From Leptodactylus fallax (Eukaryota; Chordata; Amphibia; Anura; Leptodactylidae): a stretch of DNA of 64,000 nucleotides. Shown in pieces: positions 1 through 9,213 of the stretch (positions are counted from its first letter, which is position 1; each line of letters opens with the position of its first letter). A model generated the notes under the pieces. The model searched no databases, was not told the DNA's origin, and was given only the letters and a program-made list of their open reading frames with translations. Both the position numbers and the translations under genes were made by a program. The stretch is taken from assembly GCA_947044405.1 (NCBI GenBank), contig CAMRHE010000168.1, forward strand, positions 3,107,001-3,171,000, read 5' to 3'.

Positions 1-1
1 A

Positions 2-280
2 CATAAAGCAAAATCTACAATGGAATGGTTCACAAATAAACGTATCCAGGTGTTAGAATGGCCAAGTCAAAGTCCAGACCTGAATCCAATCGAGAATCTG
101 TGGAAAGAGCTGAAAACCGCTGTTCACAAACGCTCTCCATCCAACCTCACTGAGCTCGAGCTGTTTTCCAAGGAAGAATGGGCAAGAATTTCAGTCTCTC
201 AATGTGCAAAACTGATAGAGACATACCCCAAGTGACTTGCAGCTGTAATCGCAGCAAAAGGTGGCGCTACAAAGTATTAA
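2..280 (+). pseudogene. Tc1 transposase, C-terminal fragment
   Basis: This is the carboxy end of a Tc1/mariner cut-and-paste transposase; the rest lies left of the window. Visible are the WPSQSPDLNPIENLW block, which carries the third catalytic residue (the E of PIEN), and the SNLTELE helix typical of the family. A TGA at 233-235 falls 14 codons before the usual end (GGATKY then TAA at 278-280), where an Arg codon is expected, so this copy is a pseudogene. It is followed by Tc1 3' flank sequence up to about 360, where it abuts a second Tc1 piece in the opposite orientation. Confidence 0.88.
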
Positions 281-360
281 CTTAAGGGGGCCGAATAATT
301 TGGCACGCCCCACTTTTCAGTTTTTTATTTTTTACAAAAGTTTAAAATATCCAATAAATT

Positions 361-655
361 TTGCTTGCACACTGCTCCTTGGGATGTTTAAAGTTTGGGA
401 AATCTTTTTGTATCCAAATCCGGCTTTAAACTTCTCCACAACAGTATCACGGACCTGCCTGGTGTGTTCCTTGGTCTTCATGATGTTCTCTGCGCTTTAA
501 ACAGAACCCTGAGACTATCACAGAGCAGGTACATTTATACGGAGACTTGATTACACACAGGTGGATTATATTTATCATCATCAGTCATTTAGGACAACAT
601 TGGATCATTCAGAGATCCTCACTGAACTTCTGGAGTGAGTTTGCTGCACTGAAAG
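361..655 (-). pseudogene. Tc1 transposase N-terminus and 5' leader
   Basis: On the minus strand an ATG at 481 opens a reading frame beginning MKTKEHTRQVRD and including GFGYKKISQTLNIPRSS, the first helix-turn-helix of a Tc1 transposase. About 39 codons remain before the sequence stops at about 364. Upstream, 482-655 is the Tc1 5' untranslated region. The element continues on the far side of the Gypsy insertion at 7820-8037, which holds its terminal inverted repeat. It is therefore one minus-strand Tc1 copy cut in two by the retrotransposon and truncated at its left end. Confidence 0.82.
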
Positions 656-1632
656 TGTGAACCGAGAGCAAGGCAGGTGGTTTGGTCTCCGCAACCAGAA
701 ATGAACGCACACGCGGTAGTTCAAGAAAAGAATATATATTTACTATAAGTTAATAAAGGCTATTTGAAGGTAAAATGACAGGGATAAAGACAAGCAAAAT
801 ATACAATATAGCATGAACAATTTCAAGGCAAATTCTGCAATGGTTTCTACTTTTACTCTGTCCACTTCTGCAGTATGGACACTGAATGAAAAATATACTC
901 AAAACTATCCCTAACTGACCCTGACTTCACATTTGGGTGCACCCCCTTTTTCCCAGTGGTCCAGGTGGACCGCTTACAGTCCGTAGAAGCGCGCGGTGGG
1001 GCCCAAAGTCGGTCCTTTCTTTTATAGTGAAGCGTCCTCTCCTCACGGTTATCAGGATCTTGGGAGAAATGAAGTCCTCTTTAACAGACAGGGAAACCAA
1101 CTGAATGCAATGTAATCCAACAGCAGATTCCACTCAGCACACTGACAGTCCTGCCGAATCCATACACTGAGCTGGGATGTAAGCCGGGATTTAGCAGGTG
1201 CCGTCCAGTACATCAACAGCACTGCGAGTCTCTATCTGTGGTATCCATATACACAGTCACAATGTCAGTCTCACTGATCAGCCACTGAGCACAGTTCCTT
1301 TCACGTGGACTCACTAGTCCTGTTGTCTCTTTACACTCTGTTTGTCTCTGGACCAAGATACAGCTTAGCTGTACAGAAAAATCTCCACACCAGTTCAATA
1401 CAACACTTGCCAAGATGGCTGCTGCTCTCTCTCTCGTCACTTCCTGCTTCTCTGCTCACACTCTGTCTGCAGAACAGGCAGGCTGACATAAAAGGGGGGG
1501 GGGTCTCACTCCAGCATCATGTCACAATTACAATGGCTGCTGTCTTAAAGGAACAGAATCACAGAAATACATTCAACATTAACAGTTTATACAGACAAAT
1601 GAAGCTTAAGACAACATTGGCTGTCTCTTACA
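656..1632 (-). repeat. 3' LTR of the Gypsy element
   Basis: The 977-bp repeat begins TGTGAACCGAGAGC and ends GTCTCTTACA as read on the plus strand. By eye it matches the copy at 6845-7819 throughout; the only difference I found is a run of 10 G (1494-1503) against 8 G. Such near identity implies a recent insertion. It is the downstream LTR because the element runs on the minus strand. Confidence 0.95.
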
Positions 1633-1650
1633 TATTCCCCCCCACTTTAA
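1633..1650 (-). promoter_or_regulatory. Polypurine tract of the Gypsy element
   Basis: Immediately inside the 3' LTR the minus strand reads AAAGTGGGGGGGAATA, a purine-rich run in the position where plus-strand DNA synthesis of an LTR retrotransposon is primed. It overlaps the last pol codons. Confidence 0.8.
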
Positions 1651-4600
1651 GAGTGGCAGTCCCTGCCTATGACTGTATATCCAGAGGGTTGTACTTTTAT
1701 GCACAGGGTGGTAGTATACCGATGTATGGCAGGCCAAACAAACTCATCCTGCGCATACCGAACAGGGGGAATACCAGCATTTGGCCTAGTGGTCCGTCTG
1801 AGGACCGGTGGTATATTATGGGGTGCTGCAGCTATGGGCTGAGAAGGACCAGCGGATTCCGCACCAGAGGGGGCACAGGCCGGAGATACAGTAGTCACAG
1901 GTGGAACATCCCCAGGAGCAGGGATCGGCCAACAATCATCCTCCTCGTCGGAGGCCCATTCCGCACCTCCATTCTCTGACTGTGGGAGCTCATTCACATT
2001 GGCAGGCCCATCGTGATTTGTCCCTTCAGAATGACACAGGCGCAACATATTTCGGTGAAGTACTCGAACACAATCAGTTCCTTCTTTCTGGACCTGGTAC
2101 ACTGGCCCATTCGCATACTTGCGGCCAACAACACGATACGGCAAAGCCTCCCATCTGCTTTCCAATTTCCCTTGGGGTTTCTTGACACGAACTAGCACCA
2201 GGTCGCCTGGTTGCAATGGTGCTTCTTGCACTGGGGTCTTATCAGGATGGGGATGTTCTTGCAGGCGCTGCCGCACCAATCGATGGATCGTCTCAAGTCT
2301 CTGCCGATGCGCCCGCACCCAAGAGGTTGGATCCCTCGGAGGGAACCCATCCACATCATTCAACTGTAATTCTCCTATACTTCGCCCAGACTGCCCAAAG
2401 AGAAGTGTATAAGGAGAGTACCCCGTTGTAGAATGGACCTGATTGTTATAGGCCCACACCATTTCAGACAAGAACTGAGGCCACTGTAACTTCTTGTCTT
2501 CCTCCAGAGTCCGCAGCATCTGTAGCAGAGTTCTGTTGAATCTTTCACAGGCCCCATTTCCCTGAGGGTGGTATGGAGTCGTGTGCGACTTCTTTATCCC
2601 GTAGATACGTTGAACTTCTTTCATTACGTGTCCCTCAAAGCAGGCGCCCTGGTCGGAGTGGATGCGTTGGGGGCACCCATATACTCGAATGAAATCTTGG
2701 CACAGAGCACGAGCTGCTGACTCAGCTGTCTGGTCCTTGGTGGCGGTTACCACCGCAAATTTGGTGAAGTGATCCACCATTACGAGGCAATACTGGTGTC
2801 CGCTATTGGATGGGCCCACCATTAGATAGTCTATCATGACGATTTCTAAAGGTTCCTGGGTCACGATGGTTTGCAGGGGAGCTCTCTGTTCTATTGCCTT
2901 ATGGATCTCACAAGTTCGACAGCTGCGGCATACTTCTTCGACCATTTGACGAAGACCAGGGCAGTAAATCAGTCGCTGTAACCAACGAAAGGTCTTCTCA
3001 TGACCAAAATGTCCATTCTTATTATGAGCCTCAACTGCCAAGGAGCGAGCCAGTTCACTAGGCACCACAATTTGGTATCGAATGTCGATCTCAGAAGGTA
3101 AATAGACCTTTCGGCATAGCACTCCATTTTTCATCTCCAACTTTTCCCACTGACTCAAAACAGATAATATCTCATGTGTCAGTCGTTCTCTTTCCTCTCT
3201 ACAGGGCTTCTGGCCTTTCTCAACACACTTGATCATCTGCGCCAGCCCCTCATGGGTCTGTTGTATCTGTGCCCATTCCTGTCGTGAGGGACCAAAGAAA
3301 GGAGCCATTTCAGTCCCCTCCATCTCAAACTGATTAGTGGCGGTCAAGGCCTGTGAAAATCTGCTGAAATCGGGCACCTCCACATGCTCCAACTCATGAT
3401 CCACGTCTTCTGTGGGGGTCTGGGCAGTTACCCTAGAAAGTCCGTCAGCATTCTGGTTCTCTGTCTTGGACCGATACTTAATGCGGTAATTGAATGTAGA
3501 CATTCGGGCTATCCACCTCTGCTCTAACGCCCCGAGCTTGGCATTTTCCAGGTGAGCTAGTGGGTTGTTGTCAGTCAGTACTAAAACTTCAGCACCGGTC
3601 AAATATTCAGAGAATTTCTCGGTCATGGCCCATACCAGTGCCAACAGCTCCAATTTAAATGAACTATAATTCTCGGGGTTTCTTTCAGAATCTCTCAAAG
3701 ACCGGCTGCCGTACGCTATGACCCTCTCCTGGCCATCCTGAAGCTGGGAAAGCACTGCTCCAAGACCATACAGGCTTGCATCTGTATATAGCTGGAACGG
3801 CAAGTGGTAATCAGCATATGCCAAGATTGGGGCTGTTGTCAGTGCATCCTTCAATGCCTGGAAGGCTTGTTCCTGTTCAGGTCCCCACTTCACGGACCGG
3901 TTCTTTGGACCACCGGATGTGCCTCGTAGGAGAGCATTAAGTGGTGCTGCTACCTTGGCGAAATCCTTAATAAACCGTCGATAGTAACCGGCTACTCCAA
4001 GGAACGCCCTCACTTCTCGCAGGGTAGTCGGTATCGGCCAATCTTGAACAGCCGCTATCTTGTCTCTTGATGGTCTCACCCCTTCTCCTGATACGCGGTG
4101 ACCCAAGTAATCAATTTCAGATTGGAACAACCGACATTTACTGGGTTTCAATTTGAGCCCATGTTCCCGCAATCTTCGAAATACTTGCCCCAACTGGTGG
4201 AGATGGTCTTCAAAGGTCGCAGAATACACTATAATGTCATCCAAGTAGATGAGAGTGAACTCAAAGTTGAAGTCACCGAGACATTTCTCCATCAACCGCT
4301 GAAACGTTCCGGGTGCATTTGTCAACCCGAAGGGCATCCGGTTAAATTCGTATAGTCCCATGGGCAAGATGAATGCCGTCTTCTCCTTGTCTTTTGTGGC
4401 CATCGGCACCTGCCAATACCCACTAGCCAGATCTAGTGAGGAGAAGTACCGGGCTCTCCCTAGCGCTGAGAGGGACTCCTCAATCCGTGGCAAGGGGTAG
4501 GAATCTCGTACGGTGCAAGCGTTTAACTTCCGATAGTCTACGCAAAATCGAATGGACCCATCTTTTTTTCTTACTAACACCACAGGAGCCGCCCAGGGAC

Positions 4601-5735
4601 TCTGGCTTTCTTGGATGATCCCACCCTGTAGCATCTTAGCTAACAGTTCTTTCACTTCCTGATACAACTGTGGAGGAATTTGTCGGTAGCACTCTCTAAT
4701 TGGAGGGGTGTCTCCTGTGGGAATCTCATGGTAGATCCCTGTGGTACATCCAAATTCTTCAGCATACCGTGCAAAGGTGGCTTGGTTCTCCCACAACAGC
4801 TCATCTACCTTCTGCACCCATTCCAGAGAACATGAACTTACATCCATCTTCATCTGTTCTCGAATTGCACAGCCATTCCATTCAGAGGTGGGTTCCTCAT
4901 CTTCTCCCATGGACACAGTTACGGTCCACTCATCCCTTTCAGTCGGCTTCAGCTGCATTGGAGTTACTTTCCTTACTTCCTCCGGAGTCACATAGATGTT
5001 AGCCAGCAGCCTCCCTGGGGTCAGGTCCACACTCTGGTCCTGAGTGTTTACACATCGAAGTGGTACTCTTCCATTGCGAACTATTGCCAAGGAACGGGCC
5101 ACTAGCGGATCAACACCTCCTTCGGCTGCCTGCAGTGGTTCTACCAACACAGCTATGCCCTCTAGTTTCCGACAGGTGCCTACGGGCATGGACACTATTG
5201 TCTCCCGACTGGGTGGCAGTGTAACTTTTGTATGCAAAGGAACTGAAATTCGAGCCAGAGGACGCTGTGCATCTGAACTTTTCTGTAAGCCACATGTCCG
5301 GATCAGCCGCTGGAAAGCTGTTTGAGTAGGCCGATGGGTGGTGGTTTCTTTCCAATAACCGTGACCTTTCTTTTCAAAGAGGATCTGATCTAATTCTTTT
5401 AACACATTCATCCCCAAAATGACAGGGACCTTTACTTCATGTGACTCCTGTACCACCACAATGCCTTTCCTACCTAGATCTTGGCCACATACCCGGACAT
5501 TCATCCAGGCCACTCCCACGACCGGAACTGGTAACTGGTTAGCTGCGACCACTCGTACGAATGTATGGGGATCATATTTCACATGTTGCCGGAAGTACCG
5601 TTCATAACAGTCTCTACTCAAGGTCGTTACTTGGGAACCCGTGTCAATCATCCCGGTAACCGGAATACCCTCCATTTCCACCTGTATGACAGGACTTGCA
5701 GCGATCAGGTCATCATCAGGGCATTCTCCCCACAT
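1647..5735 (-). CDS. pol: Gypsy pol polyprotein
   Basis: An open frame of 1362 residues from its first ATG. It is probably expressed as a gag-pol fusion, because the frame stays open upstream to the frameshift site at 5789-5795. Domains in order: aspartic protease with DTGS at 31-34; reverse transcriptase with FCVDYRKLN and YLDD at 497-500; RNase H with TDAS at 651-654; integrase with an HHCC zinc-binding stretch (around residues 900-945) and a catalytic triad D969, D1028, E1064, which is DD35E spacing. A C-terminal segment with GDLVLVRVK and GPVYQV resembles the GPY/F module. All key residues are present, so the enzyme set may be functional. It ends just before the polypurine tract. Confidence 0.95.
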   Translation of the reverse strand: MWGECPDDDLIAASPVIQVEMEGIPVTGMIDTGSQVTTLSRDCYERYFRQHVKYDPHTFVRVVAANQLPVPVVGVAWMNVRVCGQDLGRKGIVVVQESHEVKVPVILGMNVLKELDQILFEKKGHGYWKETTTHRPTQTAFQRLIRTCGLQKSSDAQRPLARISVPLHTKVTLPPSRETIVSMPVGTCRKLEGIAVLVEPLQAAEGGVDPLVARSLAIVRNGRVPLRCVNTQDQSVDLTPGRLLANIYVTPEEVRKVTPMQLKPTERDEWTVTVSMGEDEEPTSEWNGCAIREQMKMDVSSCSLEWVQKVDELLWENQATFARYAEEFGCTTGIYHEIPTGDTPPIRECYRQIPPQLYQEVKELLAKMLQGGIIQESQSPWAAPVVLVRKKDGSIRFCVDYRKLNACTVRDSYPLPRIEESLSALGRARYFSSLDLASGYWQVPMATKDKEKTAFILPMGLYEFNRMPFGLTNAPGTFQRLMEKCLGDFNFEFTLIYLDDIIVYSATFEDHLHQLGQVFRRLREHGLKLKPSKCRLFQSEIDYLGHRVSGEGVRPSRDKIAAVQDWPIPTTLREVRAFLGVAGYYRRFIKDFAKVAAPLNALLRGTSGGPKNRSVKWGPEQEQAFQALKDALTTAPILAYADYHLPFQLYTDASLYGLGAVLSQLQDGQERVIAYGSRSLRDSERNPENYSSFKLELLALVWAMTEKFSEYLTGAEVLVLTDNNPLAHLENAKLGALEQRWIARMSTFNYRIKYRSKTENQNADGLSRVTAQTPTEDVDHELEHVEVPDFSRFSQALTATNQFEMEGTEMAPFFGPSRQEWAQIQQTHEGLAQMIKCVEKGQKPCREERERLTHEILSVLSQWEKLEMKNGVLCRKVYLPSEIDIRYQIVVPSELARSLAVEAHNKNGHFGHEKTFRWLQRLIYCPGLRQMVEEVCRSCRTCEIHKAIEQRAPLQTIVTQEPLEIVMIDYLMVGPSNSGHQYCLVMVDHFTKFAVVTATKDQTAESAARALCQDFIRVYGCPQRIHSDQGACFEGHVMKEVQRIYGIKKSHTTPYHPQGNGACERFNRTLLQMLRTLEEDKKLQWPQFLSEMVWAYNNQVHSTTGYSPYTLLFGQSGRSIGELQLNDVDGFPPRDPTSWVRAHRQRLETIHRLVRQRLQEHPHPDKTPVQEAPLQPGDLVLVRVKKPQGKLESRWEALPYRVVGRKYANGPVYQVQKEGTDCVRVLHRNMLRLCHSEGTNHDGPANVNELPQSENGGAEWASDEEDDCWPIPAPGDVPPVTTVSPACAPSGAESAGPSQPIAAAPHNIPPVLRRTTRPNAGIPPVRYAQDEFVWPAIHRYTTTLCIKVQPSGYTVIGRDCHS

Positions 5736-5795
5736 AGTCTCCTTGTCAGTCTCCCCTACTACACGCCCTTCAGCAGCAGGGGACTTCAGTTTAAC
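5718..5795 (-). promoter_or_regulatory. -1 ribosomal frameshift signal between gag and pol
   Basis: On the minus strand the gag frame reads CCG TTA AAC TGA, giving the slippery heptamer G TTA AAC (5795-5789) directly before the gag stop (5788-5786). Slipping by -1 leads into the open pol frame. Five nucleotides downstream lies an 11-bp stem, 5783-5773 with 5762-5752 (two G-U pairs), and a 10-nt loop. Part of the loop (5769-5763) can also pair over 7 bp with 5724-5718, forming an H-type pseudoknot. GUUAAAC is the known slippery site of equine arteritis virus. The fold was worked out by hand. Confidence 0.78.
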
Positions 5796-6811
5796 GGCGG
5801 TCTCTCATAAGTTTGTCGCTGCTCTGGACATCTAGCAGCAACGTGGCCCATCCGTCCACACTCCCAGCAGCGTATCCCCCGTCGTTCTGGCCATCTGTTT
5901 GGGCCCCTTCGGTAAGCCCCTTCGATTTCTCCTGAGCACTGCACTAAATGATTTGGACCCCTTCGGTAGGTCCTATCCTCATCCCTCCAGCGGGGTGGTG
6001 GGTGATTCTGATTTTCTGGGTATGGACGGCTCACCCTTTCACCTCCAGTTTTCTGGAAGTCTGCAATTTTCATAGAATGTTCATCACAACGGGTGTGCAA
6101 GTGTTCCATTTGCTCTTGCAGTTTCTGCATTACTGTGAGAATTTCTTTAACCGTCCCCTTTTCTACTGTCTCTGAGCCAGAACTAGCCCCCTGTGACAAA
6201 GTAACTCCAACTGCGGTCTGCGGCCTCGGGACCATACTATTGGCACGGGAGATGGCCTCTACCTGTACATCATGGAATTTAGCATCAGTCTCTCGTCGTA
6301 TAAAATCCTGCATAGTCACAGTTAAACTGCCGTCACGTATCCCCAGGACAAACTGGTCACGGAGAGTCCGATCAGGGTTACAGAAGGCTGGCGAGCCCCC
6401 TCTTTCCTTCACTTGAATATCTCGGAGCAGTTCTTGTAGGGCATTTGCATATTGGGGAAGGCTTTCATTCTCCTGTTGTACCCTCTGGAAGAACCGAGCC
6501 TGCAGAGACCCCAGCAATGCAGTTTCTCCATAAATGGTTTCTAGAATCTGGACTACTTGCTCAAATGTCTGCCTTTGTTCAAATGGCCTCAATATCACCG
6601 TGGTCTTAGCATCCCCTTGTAATGTCAATATTGCTAGCTCTACTAGTACTTCTGGTGCGGTCTGGTACATTCGCTGTATCATTCGTATCTGTTCCACCCA
6701 CATACTCACTGACATATTATTGCCATCAAATTTAGCTAACTGACTCATTATAGCCCCTGCTGGCATTCTTCCTCCAGCACCATTCTCCCGAACGGGTGCG
6801 TCACCGTCCAT
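5786..6811 (-). CDS. gag: Gypsy gag with CCHC zinc knuckle
   Basis: A capsid/nucleocapsid polyprotein of 341 residues from the ATG at 6811, the first Met after the primer binding site; an upstream in-frame Met at 6913 lies in the LTR and would run through the primer site, so I rejected it. The N-terminal two thirds fit a retrotransposon capsid (short conserved stretches such as FDGNN, WVEQIR, GDAKT). A basic Arg/Pro-rich linker follows, then one zinc knuckle C-X2-C-X4-H-X4-C at about residues 315-328. The frame ends at TGA 5788-5786, inside the frameshift signal. It would form the particle that packages the element RNA. Confidence 0.9.
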   Translation of the reverse strand: MDGDAPVRENGAGGRMPAGAIMSQLAKFDGNNMSVSMWVEQIRMIQRMYQTAPEVLVELAILTLQGDAKTTVILRPFEQRQTFEQVVQILETIYGETALLGSLQARFFQRVQQENESLPQYANALQELLRDIQVKERGGSPAFCNPDRTLRDQFVLGIRDGSLTVTMQDFIRRETDAKFHDVQVEAISRANSMVPRPQTAVGVTLSQGASSGSETVEKGTVKEILTVMQKLQEQMEHLHTRCDEHSMKIADFQKTGGERVSRPYPENQNHPPPRWRDEDRTYRRGPNHLVQCSGEIEGAYRRGPNRWPERRGIRCWECGRMGHVAARCPEQRQTYERPPLN

Positions 6812-6823
6812 TCTGGTAAGCGG

Positions 6824-6841
6824 ATCCTGCCGACTACGCCA
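6824..6841 (-). promoter_or_regulatory. Primer binding site matching tRNA-Ser
   Basis: Three bases inside the 5' LTR the minus strand reads TGGCGTAGTCGGCAGGAT. This is complementary to the 3' end of vertebrate tRNA-Ser (AGA/UGA type), including the added CCA, as I recall that tRNA. Priming by this tRNA for minus-strand DNA synthesis is inferred. Confidence 0.8.
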
Positions 6842-6844
6842 ATT

Positions 6845-7819
6845 TGTGAACCGAGAGCAAGGCAGGTGGTTTGGTCTCCGCAACCAGAAATGAACGCACA
6901 CGCGGTAGTTCAAGAAAAGAATATATATTTACTATAAGTTAATAAAGGCTATTTGAAGGTAAAATGACAGGGATAAAGACAAGCAAAATATACAATATAG
7001 CATGAACAATTTCAAGGCAAATTCTGCAATGGTTTCTACTTTTACTCTGTCCACTTCTGCAGTATGGACACTGAATGAAAAATATACTCAAAACTATCCC
7101 TAACTGACCCTGACTTCACATTTGGGTGCACCCCCTTTTTCCCAGTGGTCCAGGTGGACCGCTTACAGTCCGTAGAAGCGCGCGGTGGGGCCCAAAGTCG
7201 GTCCTTTCTTTTATAGTGAAGCGTCCTCTCCTCACGGTTATCAGGATCTTGGGAGAAATGAAGTCCTCTTTAACAGACAGGGAAACCAACTGAATGCAAT
7301 GTAATCCAACAGCAGATTCCACTCAGCACACTGACAGTCCTGCCGAATCCATACACTGAGCTGGGATGTAAGCCGGGATTTAGCAGGTGCCGTCCAGTAC
7401 ATCAACAGCACTGCGAGTCTCTATCTGTGGTATCCATATACACAGTCACAATGTCAGTCTCACTGATCAGCCACTGAGCACAGTTCCTTTCACGTGGACT
7501 CACTAGTCCTGTTGTCTCTTTACACTCTGTTTGTCTCTGGACCAAGATACAGCTTAGCTGTACAGAAAAATCTCCACACCAGTTCAATACAACACTTGCC
7601 AAGATGGCTGCTGCTCTCTCTCTCGTCACTTCCTGCTTCTCTGCTCACACTCTGTCTGCAGAACAGGCAGGCTGACATAAAAGGGGGGGGTCTCACTCCA
7701 GCATCATGTCACAATTACAATGGCTGCTGTCTTAAAGGAACAGAATCACAGAAATACATTCAACATTAACAGTTTATACAGACAAATGAAGCTTAAGACA
7801 ACATTGGCTGTCTCTTACA
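6845..7819 (-). repeat. 5' LTR of the Gypsy element
   Basis: The 975-bp upstream LTR (promoter copy) on the minus strand, matching 656-1632 apart from a G-run length difference. An A+T-rich TAAATATATATTC lies near its inner end (about 6918-6932). I did not find a convincing core promoter elsewhere in it. Confidence 0.95.
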
Positions 7820-8037
7820 AAAGTAAAGGGGCTGAATAATATTTCACGCCCCACTTTTCAGTTTTTTATTTTTTACAAAAGTTTAAAATAACCAATAAAT
7901 TTTGTTCCACTTCACAATTGTGTCCTACTTGTTGATTCTTCACCAAAAAATTAAAATTTTTTATCTTTATGTTTGAAGCCTGAAATGTGGCAAAAGTTGA
8001 AACGTTCAAGGGGGCCGAATACTTTCGCAAGGCACTG
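7820..8037 (-). mobile_element. Terminal arm of the Tc1 element split by Gypsy
   Basis: The sequence ends GGGGGCCGAATACTTTCGC then AAGGCACTG, followed by TA (8038-8039), a typical Tc1 terminus at its TA target. It repeats, with divergence, the arm at 285-360. Removing the Gypsy element joins it to 361-655 and restores one continuous Tc1 5' end on the minus strand. Confidence 0.8.
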
Positions 8038-8040
8038 TAA

Positions 8041-8389
8041 ATACAGCACTAGACCTAAACTCAGTAGAGAGATCAATTACAGAGTCAGTTAACTCATTAC
8101 GATACATGTTTGTACCACATGAATCTACACTACCCAGTATGACCAGAACAATGACAAGTATATGCTGGTAGTTGTGTCACAAACATAAATGTTACAACCC
8201 AATAGTGATTAGCAGGCTATACAGTGAACACAGTACTGATCAGACACAGAATAAACATTTATAGTCAGGTGATTCACAGGTGATACCTCCTCTGATTTAG
8301 GTCATACACTTTCTTTTCTTTTCCATCTGGTCCAGATGTTCATGACCACTTCTGCTACCTATGACTTGTTTTTGCTGAGTTTCACACCC
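8041..8389. other. Unassigned non-coding sequence
   Basis: I see no gene, terminal repeat or RNA motif here. It is A+T-rich flank next to the Tc1 end. Confidence 0.5.
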
Positions 8390-8700
8390 AAATGTCTTTG
8401 GCCTCTAAATGTAATTGTGTCCTTGAATGTATCTTACTGTACATCCTGAATATAATAACGCTATACTGCACACTATGCCCACTGAATGTAACAATGCAAT
8501 ACACTGTGTCCTTGAATATAATGGTGTTATACATGTTGCCCCTGAATAAATTAGTGCTACCCCTCAATAAAATGGTGCTATACACTGTGTCCATAAAAAT
8601 AATAGTGCTTAAATACTGTACCCCTAAATATAATACATTGACTATGAATAGAAAATGTCCACAGTGTTGCCCCTAATTTAAAATATACCTGCACTGTCTC
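8390..8700. repeat. Degenerate tandem repeat, unit about 30 bp
   Basis: Repeated phrases of the type CACTGTGTCC-TGAATATAAT-GTGCTATA recur about every 30 bases with many changes. The reading frames across it are by-products of the repeat. A related array lies at 11405-11740. Confidence 0.6.
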
Positions 8701-8825
8701 CACTATACTCATCAAACACACTGATAGAAAAATGCCCACACAAACCTATTTAAAACAAGCAGATAAGCTGGTGTGTAAGTGTGCATTGTCTAATGTGTGC
8801 AGTGTTTTAAGTGTGATTTTTTGAT

Positions 8826-9141
8826 TCAGTGGGGGGAATTCATCTGGCATAGAGGGATGACATTGAGGTGCACGATTGGCGACCGTGCCCCCAAGCCCCA
8901 ATCCACCGCTTGCATGTCACATTGCATGAATATGGGCAGAGTGGGGTGGAGATGGGAGTGCTGGTTAATTATAACTCATGACAGTTTTCTGGTGTGTGTT
9001 AGAATGGAAATATATGACAGTACCTACCTGATGTAGATTTCCATTCTGGCACCAGGACGTCCAATAGATTTATCTCCTGTTCCCTGCTCCATTTATTAAG
9101 ACTGGCGTGCAATATACAGTCTTAATAAATTTGCCCCAGTG
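8826..9141. mobile_element. Probable MITE with CAGTGGGG ends
   Basis: Left end CAGTGGGGGGAATTCATC and right end AATAAATTTGCCCCAGTG are imperfect inverted repeats. The inner motif TTTATTAAGACTGG is shared with 53255-53515, so this is a dispersed family. I could not find a clear target duplication. It has no coding capacity. Confidence 0.5.
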
Positions 9142-9213
9142 ACTTTAAGTTAAGGGAATTTAGAAGGTAACTTTAACTTGTTTATTGACATTGTTTTGGT
9201 GCAGATATTCCCA

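Larger units (their letters stand above)
656..7819 (-). mobile_element. Complete Ty3/Gypsy LTR retrotransposon
   Basis: A 7164-bp element on the minus strand with TG...CA LTRs of 977 and 975 bp, a primer binding site, gag, pol in the -1 frame and a polypurine tract. Flanking AAAG at 652-655 and 7820-7823 is the likely 4-bp target duplication. It sits inside the 5' leader of a minus-strand Tc1. The domain order protease, RT, RNase H, integrase is that of Ty3/Gypsy (Metaviridae) rather than Copia. No envelope-like frame is present: pol ends 14 bases before the 3' LTR. No stop or frameshift lesion was seen. I do not assign a clade. Confidence 0.95.

Noticed and set aside
1305..1979. Plus-strand open frame of 224 codons
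   Set aside because: It runs antisense across the LTR and pol end; nothing in it resembles a known protein.
4098..4355. Plus-strand open frame within pol
   Set aside because: It is antisense to the RT domain of the Gypsy pol gene and has no motif of its own.
6824..6841. A tRNA-Ser gene 3' end
   Set aside because: Only the 3' end is present and it adjoins an LTR with the CCA included, so it is the retrotransposon primer binding site.
8382..8676. Open frames on both strands
   Set aside because: They are by-products of a degenerate tandem repeat with period close to a multiple of three.
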